Of a stretch of 52,372 nt of DNA, positions 16,109 to 24,895 are shown piece by piece. The stretch spans positions 1 to 52,372 of the forward strand of contig NZ_JAIQZK010000013.1 in NCBI RefSeq assembly GCF_020075545.1, given 5' to 3'. Under the pieces are notes generated by a model. That model did not search any database and was not told where the DNA came from. It saw only the letters and a program-made list of their open reading frames with translations. The position numbers and the translations under genes were made by a program. Source of the DNA: Nocardioides sp. TRM66260-LWL. Lineage in GTDB: Bacteria; Actinomycetota; Actinomycetes; Propionibacteriales; Nocardioidaceae. Every line of letters starts with the position of its first letter. The first letter of the stretch is position 1.

Positions 16109-16936
16109 ATGACCGCACGTGCATTTCTCATCCGTGGTCTGATCGCCGGCCTGGTTGCCGGCATCGCCACCTTCTTCGTCGCGTACTCGGTGGGGGAGCC
16201 CCACGTCGAGACTGCCATCGCCCTCGAGGAGTCAGGCACCGCCGCCGAGGAGGCGCCGACCGACGCGTCCCACGACCATGGCGACGAGGCCGCCGGAGGC
16301 CACAGCCACACGCACAGCCACTCTCACGGTGACGAGGGCGAGGATACCGAAGTCTCCCGGGACAGCCAGCGGACCTGGGGCCTGCTCACCGGCAGCCTCG
16401 CCGTCGGACTCGTGCTCGGCGGCATCGTCGCCCTCGTCGCGGCCGGCACCATCGGCCGCATGGGCCGGCTCCAGCCCGGCCAGTCCACCGCCCTGATCAC
16501 TCTGCTCGGCTTCGTCGCCTTCGCCCTGGTGCCGTTCCTGAAGTATCCGGCGAACCCGCCGGCGGTCGGAAGTGGTGACACCATCGGCGACAGGACGGCG
16601 CTCTACTTCGGCTTCGTGGTCGTCTCGGTCCTGACGGCCGTCGCCGCGACGTACGTCGCGCTGAGGCTGCGCAACCGCCTCGGCACCTACGGTGGCGTCG
16701 TCGCCGGTGCAGCCGGCTACCTGGCCGTCATGGTCGTCGCCGGCCAGCTCTTCGCCACCGTCAACGAGGTCGGCGACTTCCCGGCCGACACGCTCTGGTT
16801 CTTCCGCCGGGCGTCACTGTTCACGCTGGCCACGATGTGGGGCGTGATCGGCGTGGTGCTCACCGGACTGGTCGGTCGGCTCTACGCCGCGCAGACGGAG
16901 CGGGCGCAGCGGCGCGCGCTAGCCGCGAGCCTCTGA
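16109..16936 (+). CDS. cbtA: CbtA-type cobalt transporter membrane subunit
   Basis: The 275-aa polytopic membrane protein matches CbtA, the predicted cobalt permease partner of CbtB. The first helix is RGLIAGLVAGIATFFVAYSV, followed by a loop (about 45-80) rich in His, Asp and Glu with HSHTHSHSHGDEGED, then helices near 95-115, 127-145, 170-190, 203-222 and 243-263. The motifs PFLKYPANPP and DFPADTLWFFRRASL are typical of the family. The histidine loop probably gathers metal outside the membrane. It ends convergently with the minus-strand operon over a shared hairpin. Confidence 0.92.
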   Translation: MTARAFLIRGLIAGLVAGIATFFVAYSVGEPHVETAIALEESGTAAEEAPTDASHDHGDEAAGGHSHTHSHSHGDEGEDTEVSRDSQRTWGLLTGSLAVGLVLGGIVALVAAGTIGRMGRLQPGQSTALITLLGFVAFALVPFLKYPANPPAVGSGDTIGDRTALYFGFVVVSVLTAVAATYVALRLRNRLGTYGGVVAGAAGYLAVMVVAGQLFATVNEVGDFPADTLWFFRRASLFTLATMWGVIGVVLTGLVGRLYAAQTERAQRRALAASL

Positions 16937-16961
16937 CGGCCCGCCCCGCGAACCAACCTGT

Positions 16962-16988
16962 CGGCTCCTGCGCTCAGCGCGGGAGCCG
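16962..16988. terminator. Bidirectional hairpin between cbtA and the CbiX/ferredoxin gene
   Basis: CGGCTCCTGCGC at 16962 pairs with GCGCGGGAGCCG ending at 16988 (one G-T pair) around a TCA loop. It lies 26 bases after the cbtA stop and contains the stop codon of the convergent minus-strand gene, so it could end both transcripts. Confidence 0.65.
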
Positions 16989-17663
16989 GCGGCTTTCCAC
17001 GGGAGTGTCGGCCAGCAGGTGGTCGGACACGATCCGGCGGGCCGCGTGTGGATCGACGCCGCCGTACCAGACGTCGTCGGGCTGCACGCTGACGACCGGG
17101 GCCTGGTTGCAGGGGAACTGACAACCAGTGTGGGTGACCAGCACGTCATGGTCGCCGAGCCCGGCCTCCATCAGTCCGAGAATCAGCGCGCGGGCCGTCT
17201 CGTCGGATCCGCGGGCCGTGCACCGCGGGCCGCGGCAGATGAGCACCTGGCGCCGGTGGCGGGTCACGTCCTCCCAGGCGGTCGAGGTCAGGCCCGGCTC
17301 GGCGCCGGAGATCGGCTTCAGGTCGAACAGCGCGACCTCGATCTCCTCGATCGTGGAGGCCAGCCGGGTCGCAACCTCGATCACCGGGCGGTGCCCGGCG
17401 CGCTCGCGCCACCAGTGGGAGGCGATCCTCCGTAGCCATGACTGCCCAGGGGCGAGCGGGCCGAGGCTGATGCCGGCGAGGCTGATCGTGGTGGCGCCGG
17501 CGTCCGCGAGCCGGGTGAGCTCGCGCGAGATCGATGGGTCGCCCATCTGCAAGAAGGCGACGCCCGCATGGTGGCGGGCGGCCGCCGCGAGCAGCTCGTC
17601 GCGACGGTCGACATCGGAGACGGACATGCCAACGAGAAGCAGCGCGGTGCCTGGCTGGGTCAT
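16974..17663 (-). CDS. CbiX-like domain fused to a thioredoxin-fold 2Fe-2S ferredoxin
   Basis: The 229-aa protein has an N-terminal part (about 1-110) resembling a single CbiX/sirohydrochlorin-chelatase half (ALLLVGMSVSDVDRRDELL, LQMGDPSISRELTRLADAG, ISLAGISLGPL). It also has a C-terminal part with four spaced cysteines, CRGPRCTARG and HTGCQFPCNQAP, as in small 2Fe-2S ferredoxins. Similar proteins sit in actinobacterial cobalamin clusters. It is the last gene of the cobN operon. It could deliver cobalt or electrons to a corrin step, for example cobalt reduction before adenosylation; neither role is shown by the sequence. The ATG overlaps the cobU stop. Confidence 0.72.
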   Translation of the reverse strand: MTQPGTALLLVGMSVSDVDRRDELLAAAARHHAGVAFLQMGDPSISRELTRLADAGATTISLAGISLGPLAPGQSWLRRIASHWWRERAGHRPVIEVATRLASTIEEIEVALFDLKPISGAEPGLTSTAWEDVTRHRRQVLICRGPRCTARGSDETARALILGLMEAGLGDHDVLVTHTGCQFPCNQAPVVSVQPDDVWYGGVDPHAARRIVSDHLLADTPVESRRLPR

Positions 17664-18181
17664 AGCCGGATCACCCTGCCTGCGATCACCAGGTGCACCT
17701 CGTCGCAGGCCGCCGCGATGCGCTGGTTGACCAGTCCGAGCAGGTCCCGGAAGAGCCGACCGGACCGGTGCTCGGGGACGACGCCCAGGCCGACCTCGTT
17801 GGTGACGAGAACGGTGTCCTCTCCCTGGTCGCGAACAGCGAGGACGTCCGCTGTCTCTTGCGCAACGTGTCCGATCACGTCGGTGATCTCGTCCGCCGGC
17901 GCACCCCAGAGGCCACGCTCGTCGAGCACCGCCGTGAGCCACGTGCCCAGGCAATCGACCATGACGTGCCCGTCCGTGCGCGCGAGCACTCCGACGAGGT
18001 CGTGGGACTCGACAGTCGTCCAGTCGACAGGCCGCCGCGCCCGATGGGCGGCGATCCGCGCGGCCCAGTCGGCGTCGTCCTGGACCGGCCCTGGGGCGAG
18101 GTAGGTGACCGGTCCGGTCAGGAGCGACTCCGCGTGACAGGACTTGCCGGAGCGGACTCCGCCGGTGACGAGCACTCTCAC
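17660..18181 (-). CDS. cobU: Adenosylcobinamide kinase / guanylyltransferase
   Basis: The 173-aa P-loop protein phosphorylates adenosylcobinamide and adds GMP. GGVRSGKSCHAESLL near residues 7-21 is the family P-loop, followed by the conserved RIAAHRARRPVDWTTVE segment, VMVDCLGTWL, LVTNEVGLGVVPEHRSGRLFRD and the end LVIAGRVIRL. It corresponds to CobP in Pseudomonas naming. The GTG start overlaps the cobK stop (GTGA), and the stop overlaps the next ATG. Confidence 0.94.
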   Translation of the reverse strand: MRVLVTGGVRSGKSCHAESLLTGPVTYLAPGPVQDDADWAARIAAHRARRPVDWTTVESHDLVGVLARTDGHVMVDCLGTWLTAVLDERGLWGAPADEITDVIGHVAQETADVLAVRDQGEDTVLVTNEVGLGVVPEHRSGRLFRDLLGLVNQRIAAACDEVHLVIAGRVIRL

Positions 18182-18912
18182 GACTGCTCCCTGACCCAGG
18201 CGACGGCATCGTCCACGTCGTGCACGGTCGGCACCCCGACCGGGCACGCGGGACGCCGTACGACGACCACGGCGACGTCGAGCTCGGCGGCGGCCTGCAT
18301 CTTGGGCCACGTGTAGCTGCCGCCTGAGTCCTTGGTGACGAGGACGTCGATGGCGTGCTGCCGCATCAGGGCGAGCTCGCCATCGAGGGTGTAGGGGCCA
18401 CGGCTGGTCAGCAGCGTCCACGTCTCGGGCAGGTCGAGGGCGGGACGGTCGACGACCCGGGCGAGCACGGCGTGGCCGGACAGCGCGGGGACGAAGCGAG
18501 CCAGCTCCTGGCGGCCGACGGTGAGGAACGGCCGCGCACCGAGCGAGGCGGCCAGCGTGCTCGCCCGTTCATGGTCGTCGACGTAGTGCCAGCTCGGGTC
18601 CGGCTCCCAACCGGGCCGCTCGAGCCGCAGCAGGGGGACGTCTTCGAGGCGACCGGCGGCTACGGCGTTGGCGCTCATGCCGAGGGCGAAGGGATGCGTC
18701 GCGTCGACCACCGCGTCGTACTCGGCGAGCGCGGCCCGCAGACCCTCGACCCCGCCGAAGCCGCCGATGCGCACCCTCCCGACCGGCAGACGCGGCTCGG
18801 CAACCCGGCCGGCCAGGGAACTCGTCACCTTGATGCCGCTGTCGCGATCGTCGACGAGCCGGGCGGCGAGGTCGCGGGCCTCGCTGGTGCCTCCCAGGAG
18901 CAGCAGCCTCAC
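18178..18912 (-). CDS. cobK: Precorrin-6A reductase
   Basis: The 244-aa NADPH-dependent reductase converts precorrin-6A to dihydroprecorrin-6A. Family marks are LLLLGGTSEARDLAARL at the N-terminus, VDATHPFALGMSANA, LRLERPGW and VTKDSGGSYTWPKMQAAAEL. It starts at GTG 18912, overlapping the cobQ stop. Length is typical. Order cobN-cobF-cobQ-cobK-cobU on the minus strand suggests one transcript. Confidence 0.94.
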   Translation of the reverse strand: MRLLLLGGTSEARDLAARLVDDRDSGIKVTSSLAGRVAEPRLPVGRVRIGGFGGVEGLRAALAEYDAVVDATHPFALGMSANAVAAGRLEDVPLLRLERPGWEPDPSWHYVDDHERASTLAASLGARPFLTVGRQELARFVPALSGHAVLARVVDRPALDLPETWTLLTSRGPYTLDGELALMRQHAIDVLVTKDSGGSYTWPKMQAAAELDVAVVVVRRPACPVGVPTVHDVDDAVAWVREQS

Positions 18913-20387
18913 GGGGAACCTCCTGGCGGTAGGACGGGCAGGCCGGCGGGTGTGCCGTCGCGGGCGAGTGTCAGCAGTGCGTCGACGTCGAGGTGCTCCT
19001 CGACCAAGTCGCCCAGCCGGTCGAGCCTGGCGTCGCGGGCGGCACCGAAGCGCACCGCGGAGGGCTCTCGGCCCAACAGCTCGGACAACAGCGCACCCCG
19101 CAGCGCGTCGCCCTCGAGGCTGCCGTGCCACATCGTGCCGAAGACCTTGCCCGCGCGGGCTCCGCCGAGGAACTCCTCGCCACCGCCGCGGGTGATCCGG
19201 CCGTGGTGGATCTCGTAGCCCGAGGCGGGTGCGCCCAGGACGGCGCCGGTGGGCAATCGCAGCACCTTCTCGGCGGCGAAGTGGGTGCGGACGTCGAGCA
19301 GCCCCAGGCCCTCGACCTCGGCACCCGGCACGCCCTCGACACCGGCAGGGTCGCTGATGGCACGGCCGAGCATCTGGAAGCCGCCGCAGATGCCGAGCAC
19401 GGGGCGACCTCGGCGGGCGTGGTCGAGGATCGCGGCGTCCAGGCCCCGTGCGCGCAGCCATGCCAGGTCGCTGATCGTCGAGCGGGTCCCCGGCACCACG
19501 ATCACGTCGGCATCGGCGACGTCGCGGGGGTCGGAGACGAAGACGACGTCGAGGTCGGGCTCCAACCCGAGCGCGTCGACGTCGGTGAAGTTGCTGATCC
19601 GCGGCAACCGCACGACCGCGATCCGGAAGGCGGCCTCACCGCTGGAGCGACGACCGTCCAGGTCGAGGGCGTCCTCGGAGTCCAGCCACAGGCTCGGATC
19701 CCACGGCAGCACGCCGAACACCCGACGGCCCGTCAGCCGCTCCAGGGAGTCCAGGCCGGGGGAGAGGAGCGCCAGTTCGCCACGGAACTTGTTGACCACG
19801 AAGCCGGCCACCAGCCTCTGGTCGGCGGGCGCCAGGAGCGCGACCGTGCCGTACATCGCGGCGAAGACACCGCCGCGGTCGATGTCGCCCACAACCACGG
19901 TGGGCAGCGATGCGTGCCGGGCCAGCCCCATGTTGACGTAGTCGCCGGCGCGCAGGTTGATCTCGGCCGGGCTCCCTGCTCCCTCGGCCACGATGACGTC
20001 GAAACGCGCCGCCAGGTCGTCGTACGCGGTGTGTGCGGCCGTGGCCAGGTGACGTCGGCCGGTCTCCCAGTCCGCCGACGAGACCTCGCCGGCGGTGTGG
20101 CCCATCAGGACGACATGGCTGCGCCGGTCGCTGCCGGGCTTAAGCAGCACCGGGTTCATCGCCGGCTCAGGGGCAACGCGGGCAGCCAGTGCCTGGACCC
20201 ACTGTGCCCGGCCGATCTCGGCGGTCGTGCCGTCGCCGGCGGAGCAGACCATCGAGTTGTTCGACATGTTCTGGGCCTTGTACGGCGCCACCTTCACGCC
20301 ACGTCTCGCGAAGGCGCGGCACAGGCCGGTGGTAACGACCGACTTGCCGGCGTCCGAGGTCGTCCCGGCGACGAGCAGACCGCTCAC
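18909..20387 (-). CDS. cobQ: Cobyric acid synthase
   Basis: The 492-aa glutamine-dependent amidase makes cobyric acid by amidating the b, d, e and g side chains. It has the P-loop-like GTTSDAGKSVVTTGLCRAF, KAQNMSNNSMV, EGAGSPAEINLR, GDIDRGGVFAAMYG, and the glutaminase nucleophile segment LGICGGFQMLG with a late YEIHHGRI. This is the cobQ family proper, distinct from the CobB half encoded on the other strand. GTG 20387 overlaps the cobF stop. Confidence 0.95.
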   Translation of the reverse strand: MSGLLVAGTTSDAGKSVVTTGLCRAFARRGVKVAPYKAQNMSNNSMVCSAGDGTTAEIGRAQWVQALAARVAPEPAMNPVLLKPGSDRRSHVVLMGHTAGEVSSADWETGRRHLATAAHTAYDDLAARFDVIVAEGAGSPAEINLRAGDYVNMGLARHASLPTVVVGDIDRGGVFAAMYGTVALLAPADQRLVAGFVVNKFRGELALLSPGLDSLERLTGRRVFGVLPWDPSLWLDSEDALDLDGRRSSGEAAFRIAVVRLPRISNFTDVDALGLEPDLDVVFVSDPRDVADADVIVVPGTRSTISDLAWLRARGLDAAILDHARRGRPVLGICGGFQMLGRAISDPAGVEGVPGAEVEGLGLLDVRTHFAAEKVLRLPTGAVLGAPASGYEIHHGRITRGGGEEFLGGARAGKVFGTMWHGSLEGDALRGALLSELLGREPSAVRFGAARDARLDRLGDLVEEHLDVDALLTLARDGTPAGLPVLPPGGSP

Positions 20388-21112
20388 GGCCGCGCCTCCC
20401 GAGCCCGCAGCAGATAGACGTCCATCACCCAGCCGGCCGCTGTCTTCGCACGCTCGCGCGCCGCTTCGAGCGACGGCAGCACGTCGGCGACCCGCCCCGC
20501 GACGAGCTCCTCGGAGTCGGTGCCGAGGTTGGCACCCCACCAGATCGACCAGTCGTCGAGCCCGGCCAGGTCGAGGGTGCCGGTCAGCGTGACGCACAGG
20601 TTGGTCTGGCCGGCCGCGACGTCCTCGCGGAGCCGGCGGCCGGTGGTGATGTGGACGGGCTGCCCGACAGGGTGCAGCACGATCCGGTGACGGGCGGCCA
20701 ACAGCTGCGGTGCGCTGATGCCCGGCAGCACGTCGTACTCCAGCGGCATCCGCTCGGCCAGCCGGTCCACGACCCGGATCGTCGAGTCGTAGAGCGACGG
20801 ATCACCCCACACGAGGAACGCCGCCGTGCCACCCCGCTCGCGCAGGACCCGCTCGTAGGCCGCCACCCGAGCCTCGTGCCAGTCCTTGACCGCCCCGGCG
20901 TAGTCGACCGGATCGGCCCGATCCCGCTCGGGATCGGGGACCGCGACCACCTCGAGACCATGCTCGGCCGCAATGGCTCGGCGGACCGAGAGCAGGCCGT
21001 CGTCCTCGTGCTTCTCGGCGGCGAGGACGTAGTCACACGACCGGAGCGCGTGGGCCACCTCCGGGGTGATGTGCTGCGGCCCCATGCCGACGCCGAGAAC
21101 GCGGACCCTCAC
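20384..21112 (-). CDS. cobF: Precorrin-6A synthase (deacetylating)
   Basis: The 242-aa methylase matches CobF, which methylates C-1 of precorrin-5 and releases the acetyl group. Family segments are RVLGVGMGPQHITPEVAHAL, DYVLAAEKHEDDGLL, FLVWGDPSLYDSTIRVVDR, DVLPGISAPQLLAARH and WSIWWGANLGTDSEELV. CobF belongs to the oxygen-dependent route; no CbiG or CbiD is encoded here. The GTG start lies 7 bases after the cobN stop. Confidence 0.94.
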   Translation of the reverse strand: MRVRVLGVGMGPQHITPEVAHALRSCDYVLAAEKHEDDGLLSVRRAIAAEHGLEVVAVPDPERDRADPVDYAGAVKDWHEARVAAYERVLRERGGTAAFLVWGDPSLYDSTIRVVDRLAERMPLEYDVLPGISAPQLLAARHRIVLHPVGQPVHITTGRRLREDVAAGQTNLCVTLTGTLDLAGLDDWSIWWGANLGTDSEELVAGRVADVLPSLEAARERAKTAAGWVMDVYLLRAREARP

Positions 21113-21119
21113 CGGGCGT

Positions 21120-24100
21120 TCACTCGCGGTCTTCGAGGTCGCCCTCGACCTCGAGGTAGACCTGCTGCATTGCGGCCAGGGTGTCGGCGTCGGGCTCGGC
21201 CCACAGTCCGCGCTCGGCGGCCTCGTGAAGTCGCTCGACAATGCCGCGCAGTGCCCATGGGTTCGACTTGCGCAGGAACTCCTGGTTCCGCTCGTTGAGG
21301 ACGTACTCCTGAGCGAGCTTGTCGTACATCCAGTCGTGCACCACCCCGGCGGTGGCGTCGAAGCCGAAGAGGTAGTCGACGGTGGCGGCCAGCTCGAAGG
21401 CGCCCTTGTAGCCGTGCCGCTGCATGGCGGCGATCCAGCGCGGGTTGACCACCCGAGCCCGGAAGACGCGGGCGGTCTCCTCCGACAGGGTGCGGGTGCG
21501 GATCGCGTCCGGCGAGGTGGAGTCGCCGACGTACGCCTTCGGATCGGCACCGGTCAGCGCACGGACCGTGGCGACCATGCCGCCGTGGTACTGGAAGTAG
21601 TCGTCGGAGTCGGCGATGTCGTGCTCGGCGGAGTCGACGTTCTTGGCGGCGACCTTGATGCGGCGGTAGTTGGCGCGCATGTCGTCGGCGGCCGGGGCGC
21701 CGTCGAGGTCGCGGCCGTAGGCGAAGCCGCCCCAGGCGGTGTAGACCTCGGCGAGGTCGTTGTCGTCGCGCCAGGTGCCGGACTCGATGACCTGCAGGAT
21801 GCCGGCGCCGTACGACCCGGGCTTGGAGCCGAAGATGCGGGTCCTCGCGCGGCGGGCGTCGCCGTGCTCGGCCAGGTCGGCGGCGAAGTGGGCGCGCACG
21901 TAGTTCGCCTCGGCCGGCTCGTCGAGGTCGGCCACCATCCGCACCGCGTCGTCGAGCATCGCCACGACGTGGGGGAAGGCGTCGCGGAAGAAGCCCGAGA
22001 TCCGGACGGTGACGTCGATGCGGGGTCGGCCGAGCTCCTCGAGCGGGACGACGACCAGCTCGCGGACCCGACGGGACTCGGCGTCCCACTCCGGACGCAC
22101 CCCGAGCAGGGCGAGCACCTCGGCGACGTCGTCCCCGGAGGTCCGCATGGCGCTGGTGCCCCACACCGACAGTCCGACCGACGTGGGATAGGTGCCGGTC
22201 TCGTCGAGGTACTTCTGCACCAGCGAGTCGGCCATCGCCTGGCCGGTCTGCCAGGCCAGCCTGCTGGGGACGGCCCGCGGGTCGACGGTGTAGAAGTTGC
22301 GGCCCGTCGGCAGCACGTTCACCAGGCCACGCAGGGGAGAGCCGGAGGGCCCGGCCGGCACGAACCCGCCGGCGAGCGCGTGGAGAACCGCGTCGAGCTC
22401 GCCGGTCGTCCCGGCCAGCCGGGGGACGACCTGCTCGGCCGCGAACCTCAGCACCTGATGGACCTCCGGCGCGTCATGCAGCGTGGTCGCGACCGTCGGG
22501 TCCCAGTCGGCTGCCTCCATTGCCTCGACCAGCGCCCGGGCCCGCGCCTCCGTCTCGTCGACGGCCCGGAGATCGGCGCCATCCTTGAGGCCGAGGGCGG
22601 CCCGCAGGCCGGGGACCGCGTTGCCGACGCCGCCCCACACCTGCGCGGCGCGCAGGATGGAGAGCACCAGGTTGACCCGGGCCTCGCCGGTCGGCGCCGC
22701 GCCCAGGACGTGGAGGCCGTCGCGGATCTGGGCGTCCTTGATCTCGCACAGCCAACCGTCGACGTGGAGCAGGAAGTCGTCGAACTCCTCGTCGTCGGGG
22801 CGTTCCTCCAGGCCGAGGTCACGGTGCAGTTGGGCGGCGTGCATGAGCTGCCAGATCTCACCCCGGATGGCCGCCAGCTTGGCGGGGTCCATCGCGGAGA
22901 TCTTGTCGTACTCCTCGAGCAGGCCCTCGAGTCGTGCGATGTCGCCGTACGACTCCGCGCGCGCCATGGGCGGCACGAGGTGGTCGACGATCGTGGCGTG
23001 TGCGCGGCGCTTGGCCTGCGCGCCCTCGCCCGGGTCGTTGACCAGGAACGGGTAGATCAGCGGCAGGTTCGCGATGGCGGCGTCCGGGCCGCAGGCGGCG
23101 GACAGTGCGGCGTTCTTGCCGGGCAGCCACTCCATCGAGCCGTGCTTGCCCAGGTGCACCACCGCGTGTGCCCCGAAGCCCCCGGCCTGGACATCCGCCC
23201 CGAGCCAGCGGTAGGCCGCGAGGTAGTGGTGGCTGGGCGCTAGGTCGGGGTCGTGGTAGATCGCGACCGGGTTCTCGCCGAAGCCGCGCGGAGGCTGGAT
23301 CAGGATCACGACGTTGCCGGCCTGGAGGGTGGCGAGCACGACCTCGCCGTCATCGTTCACGAACAGGCCGCCCGGTGACTCGCCCCACGCCTCGACCATG
23401 GCGTCACGCAGAGACGCCGGAAGGTCGGCCGTCCAGGCGTCGTACGCCGCCTTCCCGATGCGCACGTGCGCGTCGGTGAGGTGTGCGCTGGTCAGCCACT
23501 CCTCGTCCTGCCCACCGGCGGCGATCAGGCCATGGATCAGCGCGTCGCCGGCCTCCGTGTCGTCGGGCAGGTCGAGGAGCGGCAGCACCGGGTTGTCGGC
23601 GCCGAGGTCGTAGCCCTCCTCACGCAGGCGGCGCAGCAGCCGGATGGCCGAGACCGGCGTGTCGAGGCCGACCGCGTTGCCGATCCGCGCGTGCTTGGTG
23701 GGGTAGGCGCTCAGCATCAGCGCGATCCGCTTCTCGCCGGTGGGCACCCGCCGCAGGACCGCATGCTTGACCGCGATGCCGGCCACCCGGGCGCAGCGTT
23801 CCGGATCGGCGACGTACGACGGCAGGCCGTCGGCGTCGATCTCCTTGAACGAGAACGGCGCCGTCGTGATCCGGCCGTCGAACTCCGGGATGGCGATCTG
23901 GCTGGCGTAGTCGAGCGGGCTGATCCCGTCGTCGGAGGCCTCCCACTCAGCCCGGCTGTTGGTCAGACACAAGCCCTGTAGCACCGGGATGTCGAGGGCC
24001 GCCATCCGCTCCACGTCCCACGCCTCGTCGTCACCGCCGGCACTGGCCGTGGCCGGGGCGCTGCCACCGGCCGCGAGCACCGTCACGACGAGGGCGTCGA

Positions 24101-24731
24101 GCGTCCTGAGCGCCTCGTAGAGGTCATCGGGCGCCGAGCGGAGCGACCCGGCGAAGATGGGCACCCCGACGGCTCGGCCGGTCGCGTCGATCGCGTCGGC
24201 GAGGGCGTGCGCGAACGCGTTGTTGCCGCTGGCCTCGTGCGCGCGGTAGTAGAGCACCCCGACCCGTGGCAGCCCGCTGTCGCGCGCGGTCGGCCGGGCG
24301 GCGTACCCCCAAGCCGGAACCGCCAACGGCGGCTCGAACCCCTCGCCGGTCAGCAGCACCGTGTCGGAGAGGAACGCGTGCAGCTGAACCAGGTTGGCCG
24401 GACCGCCTTCGGCCAGGTAGCGGTGCGCCTCGGTGGCTGTCCCCATCGGCACGGTGGAGAGCTCCATCAGCTCGGCGTTCGGCTGTTGCTCCCCGCCGAG
24501 GATCACCAGCGGAGTGCCGTCCTTACGCACGGTCGAGAGACCGGGCCACAGGTCGTGAGGTGACCCGAGCAGGCGTACGACGACCAGGTCTGCCCCTGCG
24601 ACGATTGCCGTGAGCTCGGCGTCGCTGCTGCGGGCGGGGTTCCCCCAGACGTAGCTGGCGCCGCTGGCGCGGGCAGAGAGTAGGTCGGTGTCTGATGTCG
24701 ACAGCAGTGCGATGCGGGTAGGCGCAGCCAT
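21120..24731 (-). CDS. cobN: Cobaltochelatase large subunit
   Basis: The 1203-aa protein is the catalytic subunit that holds hydrogenobyrinate a,c-diamide while cobalt is inserted, a CobN/BchH-type chelatase. It starts RIALLSTSDTDLLSARASG and contains PRVGVLYYRAHEASGNNAFA, VVHLGKHGSMEWLPGKNAAL, PTGRNFYTVDPRAVPS, and a C-terminal region with MQRHGYKGAFELAATVDYL. Length is normal for the family. It should work with the AAA+/vWA fusion encoded at 7.7-9.8 kb. A clear ribosome-binding site (GGAGGAGG) and a riboswitch precede it. Confidence 0.96.
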   Translation of the reverse strand: MAAPTRIALLSTSDTDLLSARASGASYVWGNPARSSDAELTAIVAGADLVVVRLLGSPHDLWPGLSTVRKDGTPLVILGGEQQPNAELMELSTVPMGTATEAHRYLAEGGPANLVQLHAFLSDTVLLTGEGFEPPLAVPAWGYAARPTARDSGLPRVGVLYYRAHEASGNNAFAHALADAIDATGRAVGVPIFAGSLRSAPDDLYEALRTLDALVVTVLAAGGSAPATASAGGDDEAWDVERMAALDIPVLQGLCLTNSRAEWEASDDGISPLDYASQIAIPEFDGRITTAPFSFKEIDADGLPSYVADPERCARVAGIAVKHAVLRRVPTGEKRIALMLSAYPTKHARIGNAVGLDTPVSAIRLLRRLREEGYDLGADNPVLPLLDLPDDTEAGDALIHGLIAAGGQDEEWLTSAHLTDAHVRIGKAAYDAWTADLPASLRDAMVEAWGESPGGLFVNDDGEVVLATLQAGNVVILIQPPRGFGENPVAIYHDPDLAPSHHYLAAYRWLGADVQAGGFGAHAVVHLGKHGSMEWLPGKNAALSAACGPDAAIANLPLIYPFLVNDPGEGAQAKRRAHATIVDHLVPPMARAESYGDIARLEGLLEEYDKISAMDPAKLAAIRGEIWQLMHAAQLHRDLGLEERPDDEEFDDFLLHVDGWLCEIKDAQIRDGLHVLGAAPTGEARVNLVLSILRAAQVWGGVGNAVPGLRAALGLKDGADLRAVDETEARARALVEAMEAADWDPTVATTLHDAPEVHQVLRFAAEQVVPRLAGTTGELDAVLHALAGGFVPAGPSGSPLRGLVNVLPTGRNFYTVDPRAVPSRLAWQTGQAMADSLVQKYLDETGTYPTSVGLSVWGTSAMRTSGDDVAEVLALLGVRPEWDAESRRVRELVVVPLEELGRPRIDVTVRISGFFRDAFPHVVAMLDDAVRMVADLDEPAEANYVRAHFAADLAEHGDARRARTRIFGSKPGSYGAGILQVIESGTWRDDNDLAEVYTAWGGFAYGRDLDGAPAADDMRANYRRIKVAAKNVDSAEHDIADSDDYFQYHGGMVATVRALTGADPKAYVGDSTSPDAIRTRTLSEETARVFRARVVNPRWIAAMQRHGYKGAFELAATVDYLFGFDATAGVVHDWMYDKLAQEYVLNERNQEFLRKSNPWALRGIVERLHEAAERGLWAEPDADTLAAMQQVYLEVEGDLEDRE

Positions 24732-24779
24732 GGGCCGGGTTCCTCCTCCGGGGTTCTCGCCCCGTCAATCGGTCGGATC

Positions 24780-24882
24780 AGCCCATGGCCAGTGTCTGGC
24801 TGCGTCTTGTCGACGTCACAGTGGCGGAACCGCCCCGGACTCTCACCGGGTTCCTGCACCACGAGCAGTTCGCAGCCTACGG
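24780..24882 (-). ncRNA. Cobalamin riboswitch upstream of cobN
   Basis: On the minus strand the leader reads TGCAGGAACCCGGTGAGAGTC, CGGTTCCGCCACTGTGACG and then a B12-box-like AGCCAGACACTGGCC. This is the fourth copy of the adenosylcobalamin aptamer in 23 kb. A GGGG/CCCC hairpin at about 24753-24766 sits between the aptamer and the GGAGGAGG ribosome-binding site of cobN. It is a likely expression platform that closes the start region when ligand is bound. Confidence 0.88.
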
Positions 24883-24895
24883 GAGAATCACCCCC

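Noticed and set aside
21066..23243. A 725-codon plus-strand frame opposite cobN
   Set aside because: It is a repetitive Val/Gly/Asp/Arg frame without a ribosome-binding site or domain; cobN on the other strand is certain.
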